Position numbers and translations under genes: made by a program. Source: Phytophthora colocasiae (taxonomy: Eukaryota > Oomycota > Peronosporomycetes > Peronosporales > Peronosporaceae). Taken from it: DNA of 64,000 nucleotides. This document shows positions 51,561 through 62,439 of the stretch, piece after piece. The stretch lies in the NCBI GenBank assembly GCA_018806915.1, contig JAGKQI010000064.1, positions 496,001 through 560,000 on the forward strand, written 5' to 3'. The notes beneath the pieces are model-generated. The model was not told the origin of the DNA. It saw only the letters and a program-made list of their open reading frames with translations, and did no database searches. Every line of letters begins with the position of its first letter. Within the stretch, counting starts at the first letter, position 1.

Positions 51561-54500
51561 ATGGATGCCTCGAAGAAGATGGAGGAGCTACGCGCCGAGG
51601 GAAACGCCCTGTTCAGCGCCAAGGACTTTGAAGGCGCTGCAGACAAGTACAAGGACGGATTGGTGGTCGGTTTCAGGGCCCCTGAGGATCAGTCAAGGAT
51701 TATCCGTCCACAGGAAGTGCTTCTATTTACCAACCGCGCTGCGTGTTACCTGCAGCTCAAGAACTTCGCTAACGCCGAGGCGGACTGCAATAGGGCTCTA
51801 GAACTTGATCCGAATAATTCCAAGGCTCGGTACCGTAGAGCGCAGGCCCATATGGAGCTGGGAAACTTGACGCGAGCGTTCAAGGACGTTCAGGTGTTGT
51901 TGCAACGTGCTCCGAACAACAAAGCGGCGGCTGAATTGGCCCGGAAGATCCAAGAGAAGGCCCGCGAGGATGTCCACGGCGTGCAGAAAGCTCTTGAGAC
52001 GATTACAGTCGGAGTCTACGGGGAAAATGGATCAATATACGTGGAAGAAGTGCTGCAGCAGCAGGAGAAGACGGTGGAGGCGCTGCAGTATCTTGAAATG
52101 AAGAGTGTGGCGGAGATCGCAAGTTTCCCTGACGAGATCGTCAAGAGAGAAGGATTGGTCACTCTTTGGAAGGTGGTTACGAGGCTTCATGAGATGGCAG
52201 TGACTCGTGTAGAGTACAAGGGGAAGCTGTACGGCATTCTGGCCCATGTGGCCTCGTTGCTGTCGATTCTATCGTCCTCATCCATGGAGTTGGCTGGGAA
52301 GACGTTCGTGATGAACTATGGAGGTCTTAGGCGCTTGTTGGAGGTGCTTCACGAGCAAGTGGCCTTGGAATATGCAACGAATGGTGAAACTGAGAACAAT
52401 CAGATGCCACTGCGAGGTCGTAAGGCCATCATTCGCTTGTCAGCCTTTATGTTCAAGTACCTGGTCTTTTCAGGCTCGGATGACGATGCCTGTGTTCGCC
52501 GTGTGATGGGAGGTATCCTCGACGGCTTGCGCAGTCGCGAACGCGTGCTGCAGATTGCGGCGTTGGACGGATTGCTGCTGTTCATCTCCGTCCTGGGCGG
52601 GAAAACGTCAGTAGTGGCGGACAACGACAATAGTGCAGTGCAGCAGTTGAAGATGCGCTTTGCCGCCTTAGCCCAAGAGCTGGGGCTGTTTTCTCTGTTG
52701 CACAACACCGCTTCCAGCGCTCTCCCTGGTTCTGGAATTGCTACAACGACCGAGGGTGTGAGTTCGGATCAAACCTCTGTACTGCTGAGTCGCCTCCCGT
52801 TAGTTTTTACCCAGTGTCTCGCACACTTTGAAGGCGACGACGAGATGCTGAAGAAAATGGTGCGGGATTGGTGTGTGTATCCTGTTCTAGCTGCGCGAGC
52901 TACGAACCGCCTACAGCTTGCACAAGGCTCCACATCTTGCTTACTGCTGTCAGCTCTCTTCCTTTCGAACGCGAAGCTTGCCCTGTGGGCTGTTCAACAA
53001 ACCGGAAATGACGGGACGGCGTTCCTGACGCGGATTCACGAGTTCTTGACGGCTTCACGTACGTTTGACGACGAGAAGGCCCACACTCGCCAACTCCAAG
53101 AGATTTGGGTCGATTGTATCGCCAGTATTTGTGGAGTGGAGCATGGTCCCGCTTGTGTGCCACCAGCGTTGAGAATGGAGATCTACCGTATGCTGCAGGC
53201 TTCTCTGGATGACGAAGAAGACTTGATGCTTCGTGCCAGTGCTTTGAGTATCCAGGTGAAGCTCGGAATCGTTGAGAAGACACTGGAAATGCCGTCTGCT
53301 GATGGCCAATTCCTTATGGACAGTGTGTTTGAAGTACTCGCGAGCGCAGAAGCCGTGGAAAGCAAGCACAAGGAGGAGGAGGAGGCGAAACAGAGCAAGG
53401 ACCAAGCTAAGGCAGTTCCTCGATCGCAGTTGTTCTGGAGTGGTGTATCTCCAAAAGAACGCGGAATCGAAGCGTTGTCTTACTTGATCACGTACACTCC
53501 CGTGAAGGACGCGTTCGTGAAGCATGCGGGTGCTGTCGCTAGTGTGTTCCGGGTCGAGTTTCCAAGCACCAAGGATTCGCAATCGACTGGTGGTTTTAGG
53601 TCGAATGTTTACTATGGCATCGGCTACATTTTACACCACGTTCTCACGTCGGAAGCTGCTATTAAGCGGAAGCAAATGGAGGGAATGGAAATGACGGCGG
53701 ACCAGTATGAGGAACTGCAGAAGGCGTTGAAGCAGAAGTCCGTCCTCGACGATGGTGACACTCCAGAGCGTGTGGAAGCTCGAGTGACGAAGCTCGCAGC
53801 CTCGCCCGATGTGTTGACGACACTTGTACAGCTTTTGAAACTGTCAGCGACCAAGTCGGAGAACATTATGGAGATGGCTACACTGAGCGCTCTTCATGCA
53901 GCAGAAGCACCCACAGTTCGTGGAAACCTCGTGCAGTGCGGTGTGTTCCAGGCGTTGATTCCTCTGGCGTTGCACCACATCGCAGTGGCCGACAAGAGCA
54001 AGAACGCTAAGACATCTCAGGTTCAAGGTACGAAGATCTCGAATGCTGCAGGACAAGCGATGGCCAAGATCCTGATCAGCACGAACCCGAACTTGATCCC
54101 TTCGTCTTCGCTGTTCTCGTCCATTCGGCCGTTGCTGGATTTGTGCAAGGGCGACCAGCAGTTGTTGCACTTCGAAGCACTCATGGCTCTCACCAACATC
54201 GCGAGTGTTTCAGAGGAAACGAAGGCGCGAATTGTCGGCGAACCGCAAGGACTTTCGACGCTGCAGTACCTGCAGTTCTCAGAGCATGAACTCGTTCGTC
54301 GTGCTGCAACGGAAGCGATCTGCAATCTCCTACCGAACGACAAGGTGATCGAGCAAGTGTTCATGAACGAGGAGAAGGTGCGGCTCTGGATTGCGTTTGC
54401 CTCTCTCGAAGACGAAGCTGAGGACTTTGAGACGGCTCGTGCTGCTGGAGGGGCATTAGCGATGGTGACTCAGGTCCCACAGGTGAGCTGGGTCGTCATG

Positions 54501-54776
54501 CGTCAAGGAGGAATCAAGGCCTTTACAACGATCATCGAACAAGGTTCCAACGTGGAGACGTTGCACCGAGCTCTCTTCGCCCTGCAGAACCTGCTTGAAG
54601 CCATTTCTGGCGCAGCAAAGGACGATGAAAAGACTGAAGAGAGGGCCAAGTTCATTGAGGAGGTGAAGAGCCACAGCGCCACGTTGAAGCAGAAACTGGG
54701 TGTTCACAGTGGAAATGCTCAGATGAAGGAGGCGGCTCAAGCGTGTCTTGCAGCGTTAAACCAGGTGATCGAGTAA
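51561..54776 (+). CDS. UNC-45 family myosin chaperone (TPR plus UCS domain)
   Basis: 1071 residues from the ATG at 51561 (MDASKKMEELRAEGNALFS). An upstream in-frame ATG at 51507 would prepend an unrelated hydrophobic stretch. Three TPR repeats lie at residues about 5-120 (EGNALFSAKDFEGAADKY, TNRAACYLQLKNFANAEADCNRAL, ARYRRAQAHMELGNLTRAFKDV) and would bind Hsp90/Hsp70 tails. The rest is armadillo-like helical repeats, ending in the UCS region (…LVRRAATEAICNLLPNDKV..., LHRALFALQNLLEAI) that folds myosin heads. Length and layout match animal UNC45. Intronless. Confidence 0.88.
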   Translation: MDASKKMEELRAEGNALFSAKDFEGAADKYKDGLVVGFRAPEDQSRIIRPQEVLLFTNRAACYLQLKNFANAEADCNRALELDPNNSKARYRRAQAHMELGNLTRAFKDVQVLLQRAPNNKAAAELARKIQEKAREDVHGVQKALETITVGVYGENGSIYVEEVLQQQEKTVEALQYLEMKSVAEIASFPDEIVKREGLVTLWKVVTRLHEMAVTRVEYKGKLYGILAHVASLLSILSSSSMELAGKTFVMNYGGLRRLLEVLHEQVALEYATNGETENNQMPLRGRKAIIRLSAFMFKYLVFSGSDDDACVRRVMGGILDGLRSRERVLQIAALDGLLLFISVLGGKTSVVADNDNSAVQQLKMRFAALAQELGLFSLLHNTASSALPGSGIATTTEGVSSDQTSVLLSRLPLVFTQCLAHFEGDDEMLKKMVRDWCVYPVLAARATNRLQLAQGSTSCLLLSALFLSNAKLALWAVQQTGNDGTAFLTRIHEFLTASRTFDDEKAHTRQLQEIWVDCIASICGVEHGPACVPPALRMEIYRMLQASLDDEEDLMLRASALSIQVKLGIVEKTLEMPSADGQFLMDSVFEVLASAEAVESKHKEEEEAKQSKDQAKAVPRSQLFWSGVSPKERGIEALSYLITYTPVKDAFVKHAGAVASVFRVEFPSTKDSQSTGGFRSNVYYGIGYILHHVLTSEAAIKRKQMEGMEMTADQYEELQKALKQKSVLDDGDTPERVEARVTKLAASPDVLTTLVQLLKLSATKSENIMEMATLSALHAAEAPTVRGNLVQCGVFQALIPLALHHIAVADKSKNAKTSQVQGTKISNAAGQAMAKILISTNPNLIPSSSLFSSIRPLLDLCKGDQQLLHFEALMALTNIASVSEETKARIVGEPQGLSTLQYLQFSEHELVRRAATEAICNLLPNDKVIEQVFMNEEKVRLWIAFASLEDEAEDFETARAAGGALAMVTQVPQVSWVVMRQGGIKAFTTIIEQGSNVETLHRALFALQNLLEAISGAAKDDEKTEERAKFIEEVKSHSATLKQKLGVHSGNAQMKEAAQACLAALNQVIE

Positions 54777-54987
54777 GCAGGCTCAAGGACGAGACGCCGC
54801 TCAGAACGCACGTGCAATGCTGTGTATGATGGATGTGTGAGCTGCTGCATGTGTCCGGGTTGTGAGCTCCACAAGCTCGGTGCTTGATGTTACAGTTCGT
54901 TGTAGTGCAAGTTGCTAGTTTTACCCTTAAGTACTCAAGTCAAACAAAGACATCCGAGTAAGCTGTAACGAATGTATAACACTTCGT
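54777..54987. other. 3' region between convergent UNC-45 and DYNLT genes
   Basis: Short noncoding spacer, no gene seen. Confidence 0.6.
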
Positions 54988-55397
54988 TCAATGATCGGCT
55001 TTAATAGCGGACGGGGAAATGGCAGCCCCGTAGACTGTCACAATACAGTAAATGGTGCTGTTCTCCCATAGTACCGTGCAATATCCGTCCATTGTGGGGT
55101 CCCAGAAGCACGCAGCAGACGTCGTCATCCCCGCACCAGTCTTCTGCATGATTAAACACGTGACCGCGTACTTGAATGGCTTGTTAAGGTTCTGCAGACC
55201 CGTGAGAACACTAGCAACGAGTGTATTGGACCAATCCATGACCTTCTTACGGTTGTACACGGTGTCCTTGAGGGCCGATTCGATCGCCGTCTTGGCGATT
55301 GGTAGAACATCTTCCTGCGAGAACTCACTCTACTAAAGAGTTAATATATTAACCCTCCATTACCAACCAGTTTAGCTTTTACCTCGTTAGTGTCCAT
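54988..55397 (-). CDS. Dynein light chain Tctex-1 type (DYNLT)
   Basis: Exon 1 55383-55397 (ATG plus four codons) and exon 2 54988-55329, joined in phase, give 118 residues. The family core is clear: VMDWSNTLVASVL, LNKPFKYAVTCLIMQKTGAG, SAACFWDPTMDGYCTVLWEN and TIYCIVTVYG. Tctex-1 light chains dimerise and dock cargo on the dynein intermediate chain, in cytoplasm and flagella (oomycete zoospores are flagellate). The tiny first exon with a 53-bp intron is typical. Divergent from UBC9, 237 bp apart. Confidence 0.93.
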
Positions 55398-55634
55398 GGT
55401 CACAAGTACTCAATCTTTTTGACAGATGGATACGTCGTTTCAGGTCTTTCGTATTTAATCGAGAATAACCGTTACATCAACATTACACATTTTCATTCAT
55501 TGTCCGAAGAAGTGTCTACGTTTAAGTATGCTTGAATCTTCAATCTGCGGCGATAAACATCGGACAAACTGTTGCACTGAAACAAAAAGCGGTCAATTTC
55601 TGAATCAAAGGTGGGGAAGGTAGAACCAGGTAGA

Positions 55635-56117
55635 ATGAGTGACGACTCCATTGCTGTGCAGCGGCTTCGACAAGAACGCAAGAACTGGAGACGTGACCAC
55701 CCGGCAGGCTTCTGGGCCCGGCCTATCGCTAATGACGACGGCTCGTTGAACCTCATGATGTGGCACGCAGGCATCCCAGGCAAGGCCGGCACGGACTGGG
55801 AGGGCGGCGTGTTCAAGATGTCCCTGGGCTTCTCTGAGGACTACCCTAGCAAGCCTCCGCTCGTCAAGTTCACACCTCCGCTCTACCACCCGAACGTGTA
55901 CCCATCTGGAACGGTGTGTCTAAGCATCCTCAATGAAGACAAGGACTGGAAACCCAGTGTGACCATCAAACAGATCCTCCGCGGCGTGCAGGACCTGCTG
56001 GACCAGCCGAATATGGCCGACCCGGCACAGCGTGAGCCTTACATGGACCTTAAGAACGACCCGGAGCTGTACAAGCGCAAAGTGCGTCAACTGGCACTCA
56101 AGAACCGTGAGAGTTAG
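55635..56117 (+). CDS. UBC9: SUMO-conjugating enzyme UBC9
   Basis: 160 residues from the ATG at 55635 ([11 protein letters not shown]). The UBC fold is intact: [12 protein letters not shown], the Ubc9-specific insertion ([20 protein letters not shown]), HPN at 85-87, catalytic Cys95 in [15 protein letters not shown], and the end [19 protein letters not shown]. The basic N terminus and DKDW segment are those used for SUMO binding in UBC9. It takes SUMO from the E1 and passes it to targets in the nucleus. Intronless and tight against the divergent DYNLT gene. Confidence 0.95.
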   Translation: MSDDSIAVQRLRQERKNWRRDHPAGFWARPIANDDGSLNLMMWHAGIPGKAGTDWEGGVFKMSLGFSEDYPSKPPLVKFTPPLYHPNVYPSGTVCLSILNEDKDWKPSVTIKQILRGVQDLLDQPNMADPAQREPYMDLKNDPELYKRKVRQLALKNRES

Positions 56118-56263
56118 GTTGAATCAAAAGAGTTAAATACAGATTGCGGAAGGAGAGTCGGAAATTGCATTTTCGAAGACAAATGAGAGCTCTGCTGCCT
56201 CGATTTGCTAGCATTAGCACTAAACTCCTGTCTTGTTAGCGATCCTGAATGGATGAAAACACT

Positions 56264-57078
56264 TTAGTCCTTCTTGAGTGCGAACATCTCCCGGTCAACG
56301 CCTGAAGCTTTGATAGTCAGGATCTCCACACTGTCACCCGTGTAAATATCTCTCTGCAAATGGAATAACATAAGTCAGTTAACTATATACATTTCCCAAA
56401 ATTCCCATCAAGTGATTTCAGTACCTCTCCAGCCGTAATGAAGGCGTCTTTGATGATATCCTTGGTCTCCTGCAGCGTGAGCGTCTTCTTGGGGTCTGAG
56501 CGGGTGTCGTGCTCCACCAGGTTGTCCAGCAACGGGATCATCAAGTGACCTCCAGAGCCCTGAGCTGCACGTGTGACGCGGTCGTACGAACCGATAGCGT
56601 CGTACGTGTACACTGCTCCCTTGCCCTTCTCGTCGATACCACACAGGATACAGAAGGCGTAGTACGGGAAGAAGCGACGCGAGTACAAAGTGTTCATCAG
56701 TAGTTGCGCCATAGCGCTCGAGCTCATGGCCGTCTCGTTGTCGTGTTGATACATTTGTGCACGGATGCTCAAGACGCCGCGCAGCTGGATGATATCATTG
56801 TGGGAGCCCGGGCAGCCCAGTACCGTAGTGGGTGTCAACTCATGCAGCTTGCTCTCTTCACGACTCAGCACCGAGTATCCCGTACTTAATCGAGTGTCAC
56901 CTGCCACCACGACGAAGTCTTCTCCAGCGATGGCCAACACAGTGCCACCGTTGAAGTCATAGGGCTCCCAGTTAGCGCGCGCCTGTTCATGCACACCTTC
57001 CGCCTGCACGTCACGCAGTCCCAGCTTGGCATCTCCGTTCGTCGTCCACGCTACAGCCTCCGGCATCGTACGAGACAT
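56264..57078 (-). CDS. 20S proteasome subunit beta-6 (PSMB1 type)
   Basis: Exon 1 56425-57078 and exon 2 56264-56353 (minus), phase 0, give 247 residues. An N-terminal 40-residue leader is followed by YDFNGGTVLAIAGEDFVVVAGDTRLS, LYSRRFFPYYAFCILCGIDEKGKG and GSGGHLMIPLLDN. The last exon adds DIYTGDSVEILTIKASG. This is the PSMB1/beta-6 pattern, a non-catalytic subunit of the beta ring. Divergent from TIM17 with a 249-bp shared promoter. Confidence 0.93.
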
Positions 57079-57170
57079 CTTTCGCTTTTATCCAAATTCC
57101 TCGGATCTTTTTATCGTTAGGGGGGATACTTAACAGACATTCAACCGGGGATTACCTCGGTAGAATGACA

Positions 57171-57220
57171 TCAACCGGTTTTAAACAACAAGATCGGTAT
57201 ACCGGTAAACCGGTAATCTT
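57171..57220. promoter_or_regulatory. ACCGGT-rich palindromic cluster in a divergent promoter
   Basis: ACCGGTTTTAAAC, then TATACCGGTAAACCGGTAAT: three ACCGGT palindromes within 50 bp, between the beta-6 and TIM17 starts. A similar cluster occurs between RPB8 and Rab11 (62440-62500). It could be a shared binding site or the remains of a repeat. Confidence 0.45.
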
Positions 57221-57327
57221 GGTTGGGTAAGCGAGCGGCGTGCGTTCATTCCAGCCCTAGAAGAACCTGCACAGAAGGAGCTTCTACGTCGCCCCGTGCT
57301 TAAGCCTACAGAGTTCAAGGGGAGTCA

Positions 57328-57810
57328 ATGGAGCGCGAACCGTGTCCCTTCCGTATCGTAGAAGACGCCGGTGGAGGTTTCGTGCTGGGCGCTGTATTCG
57401 GCTCCGGATGGTACACGTTCAAGGGTGCGCGTAACTCGCCATCGGGTCAGCGTCTCCGTGGCGCCATTTACAACGCCAAGATGCGCACGCCCGTGCTGGC
57501 CGGCGGCTTCGCAGTGTGGGGTTTGCTCTTCTCTTCGTTTGACTGCTCCTTTGAGGCTCTGCGACGGAAAGAGGACCCGTGGAACTCGATTCTGGCCGGT
57601 GCGGCAACGGGTGGCGCTCTTGCGGCCCGTGCTGGCCCCCGAGCTGCAGCAGGCCAAGCACTCATTGGTGGCGTGCTGCTGGCTGCTATTGAAGGTGTGA
57701 GCATCATGGTGAACGAGTGGTTCGCGCCCCAGCCCGACCAGGGTATGGCTGGCGACATGATGGGCAACCCGGAACTGGACGAGCAGAAGCTGGCGCCGCC
57801 GTCGTTCTAA
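57328..57810 (+). CDS. TIM17: Mitochondrial import translocase TIM17
   Basis: 160 residues from ATG, intronless. EREPCPFRIVEDAGGGFVLG is the family start (the conserved Cys and the Gly-rich first membrane segment). Segments AVFGSGWYTFKGARNSP, GGFAVWGLLFSSFDCSF, RRKEDPWNSILAGAATGG and ALIGGVLLAAIEGVS complete four helices. As the TIM23-complex subunit it helps move presequence proteins across the inner membrane. The tail is longer than in yeast and ends without a motif. A possible initiator (GTTCATTCC, about 57243) precedes it. Confidence 0.95.
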   Translation: MEREPCPFRIVEDAGGGFVLGAVFGSGWYTFKGARNSPSGQRLRGAIYNAKMRTPVLAGGFAVWGLLFSSFDCSFEALRRKEDPWNSILAGAATGGALAARAGPRAAAGQALIGGVLLAAIEGVSIMVNEWFAPQPDQGMAGDMMGNPELDEQKLAPPSF

Positions 57811-58386
57811 ATGGAGCGATTGGCTTGGTTTGAGTTTGTTTTATAGGGTGGAAGTGGGAGCTTCTACCCTGATGGTGGCCCCCACCATGTTTGCTGCCCT
57901 CCTTAATTATAGGAAGGACCTCCGTTCCCGGATCGATAGGATCTGGGCCGAGGATACATAGAAGAAGAGGCGAGGAAGGAGTCTACAAGTTACGACACAG
58001 TTTGAAGCGGAGCTGACGGGAATTTGTAGAGGACGAAGTGCGAGGAGAATGGCGAGAAGGAGAAGCAGAGGGAGCAAAGACAGATAAACCCGACGCGGAG
58101 AACGAATGGCAATGTAACCTTAGACGCTTCCACGAGCTTTTGGGCTTCATCTGGAACTGTCGTTGAAGCTCCAACAGGTTTTTTTAGAGCAGGGGAATTT
58201 GTTTTGATTGACGAGCTTGTTATTTCGGTCAGACACAGACTTCATGGACAAGAAAAACCGGCGGAAACGCACCATGGCATGCTCCGAAACGGACCTGCAG
58301 TCTAGGACTGCTGCACCTTCGATCAGCCTTCGAAGGAAAGCAAGTGTACTTTCCGTCTAGAGAGTATCCAAAAGAAGAAAGAAAAG
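57811..58386. other. Intergenic, no gene seen
   Basis: Holds the TIM17 3' region and the promoter of the SNARE gene. Frames here are short and unlike protein. Confidence 0.6.
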
Positions 58387-59279
58387 ATGGCGGAGATCAG
58401 CTACTACGATGCGGACCTCAGCGATGCGATCGAAAAGCTCAATGATCTTATGGGGAAAGTGGCCAAAGCTCCGCCTGGTGTTCGCCCTGAGGTACAACAA
58501 GTGCATTTCCCTAGCAGGAAGTCATGTTTAACGCATTATCAATGGAAATAGATGTTGGCTATGGCTGAAGTGAAGCTGAAAGAGATGGTAGAGCTCAAGA
58601 AAGGGTTCCAGTTGGCCCTTCGACAAGCTCCACGTGACCAAGTTGTTGCATTCCGTGAGGTTCGTACACTTTCCATCTTCTCTTCTGTTGCAAATATTCA
58701 AAGTTTGTTACTCTTTTGCAACAGAAATTCGAGGAACATTGTGCTCGTGTTGAAGAGCTCTCGAGTGAGTTTCGCTGGGCAAAAGCTGAGCAGGAACGGA
58801 ATGGACTTTTCGGTGATCGTGCAGCCGCTAGCACTGCTGGAGCTCGTACAACTGGCATGGGCAACAAGGAATTGCTGGATAAAACGTTGGACATTCAGTC
58901 TAAGACTGAACAAAGTCTCATGTCCACTGCGAAAATGGTGGAGCAGTCGAAAGATGTTGCAGCAGCCACTGCTGAAGCTCTGCGTGGTCAACGCGAGCAT
59001 ATCGTAGAGATCACAGACGCTGTTATGGGCATTGAGGACAGTTTGCAACGAGCTGATAAGCTCATCCGCTCGTTTGCACGACGAATGGCCACAGATCGAG
59101 TCATTCTGCTCTTTACGTTCCTCGTGATCCTCGGGATCGCAGGTATCGTCGGGTACAAGTCGGTTCATCCGGAAGACACGACGTTCTACGTGCCTGATGA
59201 AGTCACTCCACCCGATCCGACAGAGCTCTACAACACAACAGTGACGGCCCTCAATACTACATTTAACTCGAACACATGA
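58387..59279 (+). CDS. Qb-SNARE of the NPSN type
   Basis: Exons 58387-58491, 58552-58659 and 58725-59279, all phase 0, give 255 residues. The N-terminal helices (AEISYYDADLSDAIEKLNDL...) lead to the SNARE motif at about residues 130-190 (LLDKTLDIQSKTEQSLMSTAK... IVEITDAVMGIEDSLQRADKLI). RRMATDR and one membrane helix (VILLFTFLVILGIAGIVGYK) follow, with a short luminal tail carrying NTT glycosylation sites. The ATDR/K junction before the helix resembles plant NPSN11-type SNAREs. It acts in vesicle fusion, at the plasma membrane and cell plate in plants; the site in this organism is unknown. Confidence 0.85.
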
Positions 59280-59353
59280 TCACGAGACGATGAGCTAGCA
59301 ACAACGTGAGCTATTGAATTGTTTAACGTTTATCTTTGAGCTTGTTTTGCTTC

Positions 59354-60333
59354 TTAGGAGCTGTCCTCGTCAGATCCCGATTCATCGTCATCCGATTCTT
59401 CTTCTTCTGAATCGTCTTCTTCTGAATCGTCTTCTTTTGGCTCGTCTTCACTTTCTTCTTGTGATCCCACTTGTAAGAACTCTTTCAGCTGGTACAAACT
59501 CGCAAGTTTCGCTCGATGTCCAGCTTTGAGTATGTTCATAACATCTAGCGTCTTATCATCGAGTCCTCCGGTGCCTAGAAGGAAATTGGCATCTTCAAAG
59601 CCTTCATCGAAGAAGGAAGACGCATATTCCACCAGTCCAATACTTGCCAGCCAACTTGCAATTTGTGCTCGTCCTGACGTTCGCGTTGCATGGTTTACTA
59701 GCAGAGCTTGGATGTCTAGCAATTTGAGTTCCTCCGCCAATTCAACTGGCGTCGTCCCGTTCTGACATTGATAAAAATTTCATAAGAACAGTGCGGACGT
59801 TGCTACACAATTTACTACCTTGGTTTGAAGCTGTTGGATACTGTTATCGTCTAGCAAAAGCTTCACAATGGTACGGTTGCCATTTATGATAGCCAAGTGT
59901 AAAGGAGTAAAGCCTACCTTTGGAAAATGGTTAGTACAGCTTCAATGAAATACGTAGCAGTTGTCTACGTACTTGACTATCGACGGCATTCACTTTAGCA
60001 GACGGCGATGCTGCTAGTAGTAACTTTACAATGGATTCGTGCTCAAAATGTACAGCAATGTGCAGTGGTGAGTACGTGAATTTCGTCTACAGCACACAAG
60101 CGGGTTAAGCTTGATACTTCGAAAGTCAATTTTTAAAGACTGCTCACATTTCCTAAGTTGTTGACAGCGTCTGGATCTGCAGCAATTATCTCCGAAACCA
60201 GTTCAGTAGACCCAAGGGAACATGCGTACTGCAATGGTGTCCATGCTACTGTATCGCGCGGAGATCCAGCCTCTAGCCGACCACAGAGCAGCTCCTCTTT
60301 CGACACTCCCAGATCTTCCAGCCGCATTTGCAT
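59354..60333 (-). CDS. Ankyrin-repeat and SAM-domain protein with acidic tail
   Basis: Four exons (60148-60333, 59973-60086, 59819-59917, 59354-59761; minus), all phase 0, give 268 residues. At least three ankyrin repeats (VAWTPLQYACSLGSTELVSEI, YSPLHIAVHFEHESIVKLLL, FTPLHLAIINGNRTIVKLLL) fall roughly one per exon. A SAM domain (IASWLASIGLVEYASSFFDE, ...LDVMNILKAGHRAKLASL) and a Glu/Asp/Ser tail of 35 residues follow. ANK and SAM are both protein-binding folds; the partner is unknown. The start at 60333 is the first ATG in frame; an additional upstream exon is possible. Confidence 0.8.
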
Positions 60334-60523
60334 TACAATGAGTCGCAAACGTCGCAATGATAAAACTTCAAGATCTTTGTGTCATTTATCAATCAGCTTC
60401 ATATCAAAAGCGTGGAGATCCTTCTGGCATGGCTTTTATCGCGAAAGTATCTACTTAAGTATTCGTGAAGAGATATTTTCAGTCTTACCAACCGAGTTCA
60501 TAAGGATAAAGCTGTGAAAGTTT

Positions 60524-60997
60524 CTAGTAGAATGGCCAGGACTTTGTCAGGATAAGCGTCACAGCAGTAGACACTACCAGCACGAGCAGCATTGCGATAG
60601 GCTCCGGGGGTTTGTATAGCTCTCGAAAGCGCAGGTTTTCGTTGCGTCCGAGCATGCGGCGTTTCCGACGCATCGCAGCGATGAATTTGTCCCCAAGCGA
60701 CTTCCTGGCCTCGTCCTTGAACGTGAATCTATTCTTCATCTCTGCTTGTTCCTGTACAAAGGCCGCGTACGCTGCAGCTTCGTCCAGATTGTCCACGAGG
60801 TCGTCACCTTCATCGTCTCCAGGGTCGTGTCGGTCATCATCGGTTCTAAGCAACGCGGCATCACTTGGAGACCGCGGTTTCACGGGGCTGCTTCGACGAT
60901 ACGCATTTACACCAGTTGCATCAACTTCTGGGGGTTCAAACGTGTCTCCTTTGCCGTGAGAGGCAGCCGCAGTGTACTGTGCTGCCCGCAACTTCAT
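60524..60997 (-). CDS. Tail-anchored membrane protein, unrecognised
   Basis: 157 residues from the ATG at 60997. The protein is hydrophilic with an acidic middle (DDDRHDPGDDEGDDLVDNLDE) and a basic helix (KFIAAMRRKRRMLGRNEN). One C-terminal membrane helix (IAMLLVLVVSTAVTLILTK) is followed by only four residues, the layout of a tail-anchored protein facing the cytosol. No family recognised. Confidence 0.65.
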   Translation of the reverse strand: MKLRAAQYTAAASHGKGDTFEPPEVDATGVNAYRRSSPVKPRSPSDAALLRTDDDRHDPGDDEGDDLVDNLDEAAAYAAFVQEQAEMKNRFTFKDEARKSLGDKFIAAMRRKRRMLGRNENLRFRELYKPPEPIAMLLVLVVSTAVTLILTKSWPFY

Positions 60998-61163
60998 TCC
61001 TGTAGCTCTTAAGGTCAAAACCGTTGTGAATGTTGCACCAATGAGAGAGCCGCTGCTGCAACATTACGCTTCATAAAACCGTACCGCGTGATACCGTCGA
61101 TTACCGATTTTCCTACTCCGACGGAGCTGAACCGCACAACCGGAACAGATCAACAAGACCAGA

Positions 61164-61500
61164 ATGCCGAGTGCCAAGTGGGAGATCGCGCGTATTGGCG
61201 TCTACATCACCAGTATGTTATCTGCAAGGGGTTATATGTGAATACGAGGTTATTTTCTAACGCATTGCAATGTTTGCAGTCCCCATCGTCGCCACTTGCA
61301 TCTACGCTCAGCCGGACTGCATCAACTACATCATCAGCAAGGTAGGCAGACTTTCGAACGCAATCAGTACAATGCAGACGTGTCAAGACTAATGACCTGT
61401 GTATGTGATGACGTAGTGGAAATACATTCAGTACCCACAAGCTGTGACCCGTGAGGAGTATTACAGGAAGATGCGTGAAGTGGCTAGAGAGGACAAGTGA
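61164..61500 (+). CDS. 64-residue membrane protein, PET100-like
   Basis: Exons 61164-61212, 61280-61341 and 61417-61500 join in phase through GT-AG introns. The N-terminal amphipathic and membrane part (KWEIARIGVYITIPIVATCI) resembles the K.EI.R...Y...P start of PET100, a cytochrome c oxidase assembly factor. The C-terminal half is Lys/Arg/Glu-rich (QAVTREEYYRKMREVAREDK). Length is close to that of animal PET100. The similarity is short, so the name is tentative, but the exon phases make a real gene likely. Confidence 0.6.
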
Positions 61501-61779
61501 ATGGCTTCGGTGAGGAAGCTTTTGGTTCTGTGATAGGATGAGTATTGCAGCCTTTGACGTCTGAGCAGACACGGAACATTCTTTAAAGTCAAAAAGCACG
61601 TTGTATGTTGCTCTATAGACGGAATGACTAGCAAAAAATACTACGTGCGACTCGTGTCTCACTGCTAGCCACGCGCCGTCAATATCTGCCTCACTAGAGT
61701 CGCCAAGCCCTGAAGTTCTTGCATTGCTCAGTCAAAACAGCAACTAGCAAAACCCTTCCTGCAATTTACGGTGCTCCGA

Positions 61780-62389
61780 TTACTGTTTCCGCAGAAGACA
61801 GTAGATCCGTGTGTCGTTGTGAATCATGTGAAGATGACGCTGCTCGCCACGCAGACACATGAGCAGACCGCCGAAACTGGCGTAGATAGCCACCATATTG
61901 CCGCCCTCGTGGTCGTACTGGAACACCTTTCCGTACATACCGTAGTCGTAGCGGTCCAACAACGTCGGCTACAGTCACAATCCCAATATCAACAAAGTCA
62001 GTAAATGTGTCATTGTTCCGCCACAAACTATGGCTCCTCACCTTGCCCGACTGGTTAAACATGCCATCGTCAGGCTTGCCCTCCAGGTCCAGCGTGCTAA
62101 CTAGAGCCAGCGTGAACTTCTCGTTCTGACGCAGACGGTAGACCTCCGAGTTGATGTCCAGCGTCAGCTCCAGCTCATACGACACACCCTTGCACACCAC
62201 ACGGGTCACTGTATCAAACAATAAAAGTGTACCAACGTTTAGCATCATAACTCAACATTCTGAGCGAATAAAACGACGGGAAAAGCGCCATTATATAAAG
62301 CAGAAAAGATACATTCCTTTGTCGAACTTCTTGCCATCCGGGTTAAGCTGCCGCACCTCAAAGATATCCTCAAACAGTTCCGTCGCCAT
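61780..62389 (-). CDS. RNA polymerase subunit RPB8 (RPABC3)
   Basis: Exons 62317-62389, 62042-62208 and 61780-61968 (minus) give 142 residues. LFEDIFEVRQLNPDGKKFDK, VTRVVCKGVSYELELTLDIN, KFTLALVSTLD, MYGKVF and YASFGGLLMCLRGEQRHLHMI match RPB8 end to end. It is shared by Pol I, II and III and folds as an OB barrel. The second intron is GT-AG. The first intron, which phase and homology place between FDK and VTR, starts GAATGT instead of GTATGT. Confidence 0.9.
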
Positions 62390-62439
62390 TGTCTCCCAGT
62401 CTCAATTCACAAAGTGGCGTCCACCAGCCAACACACCTC

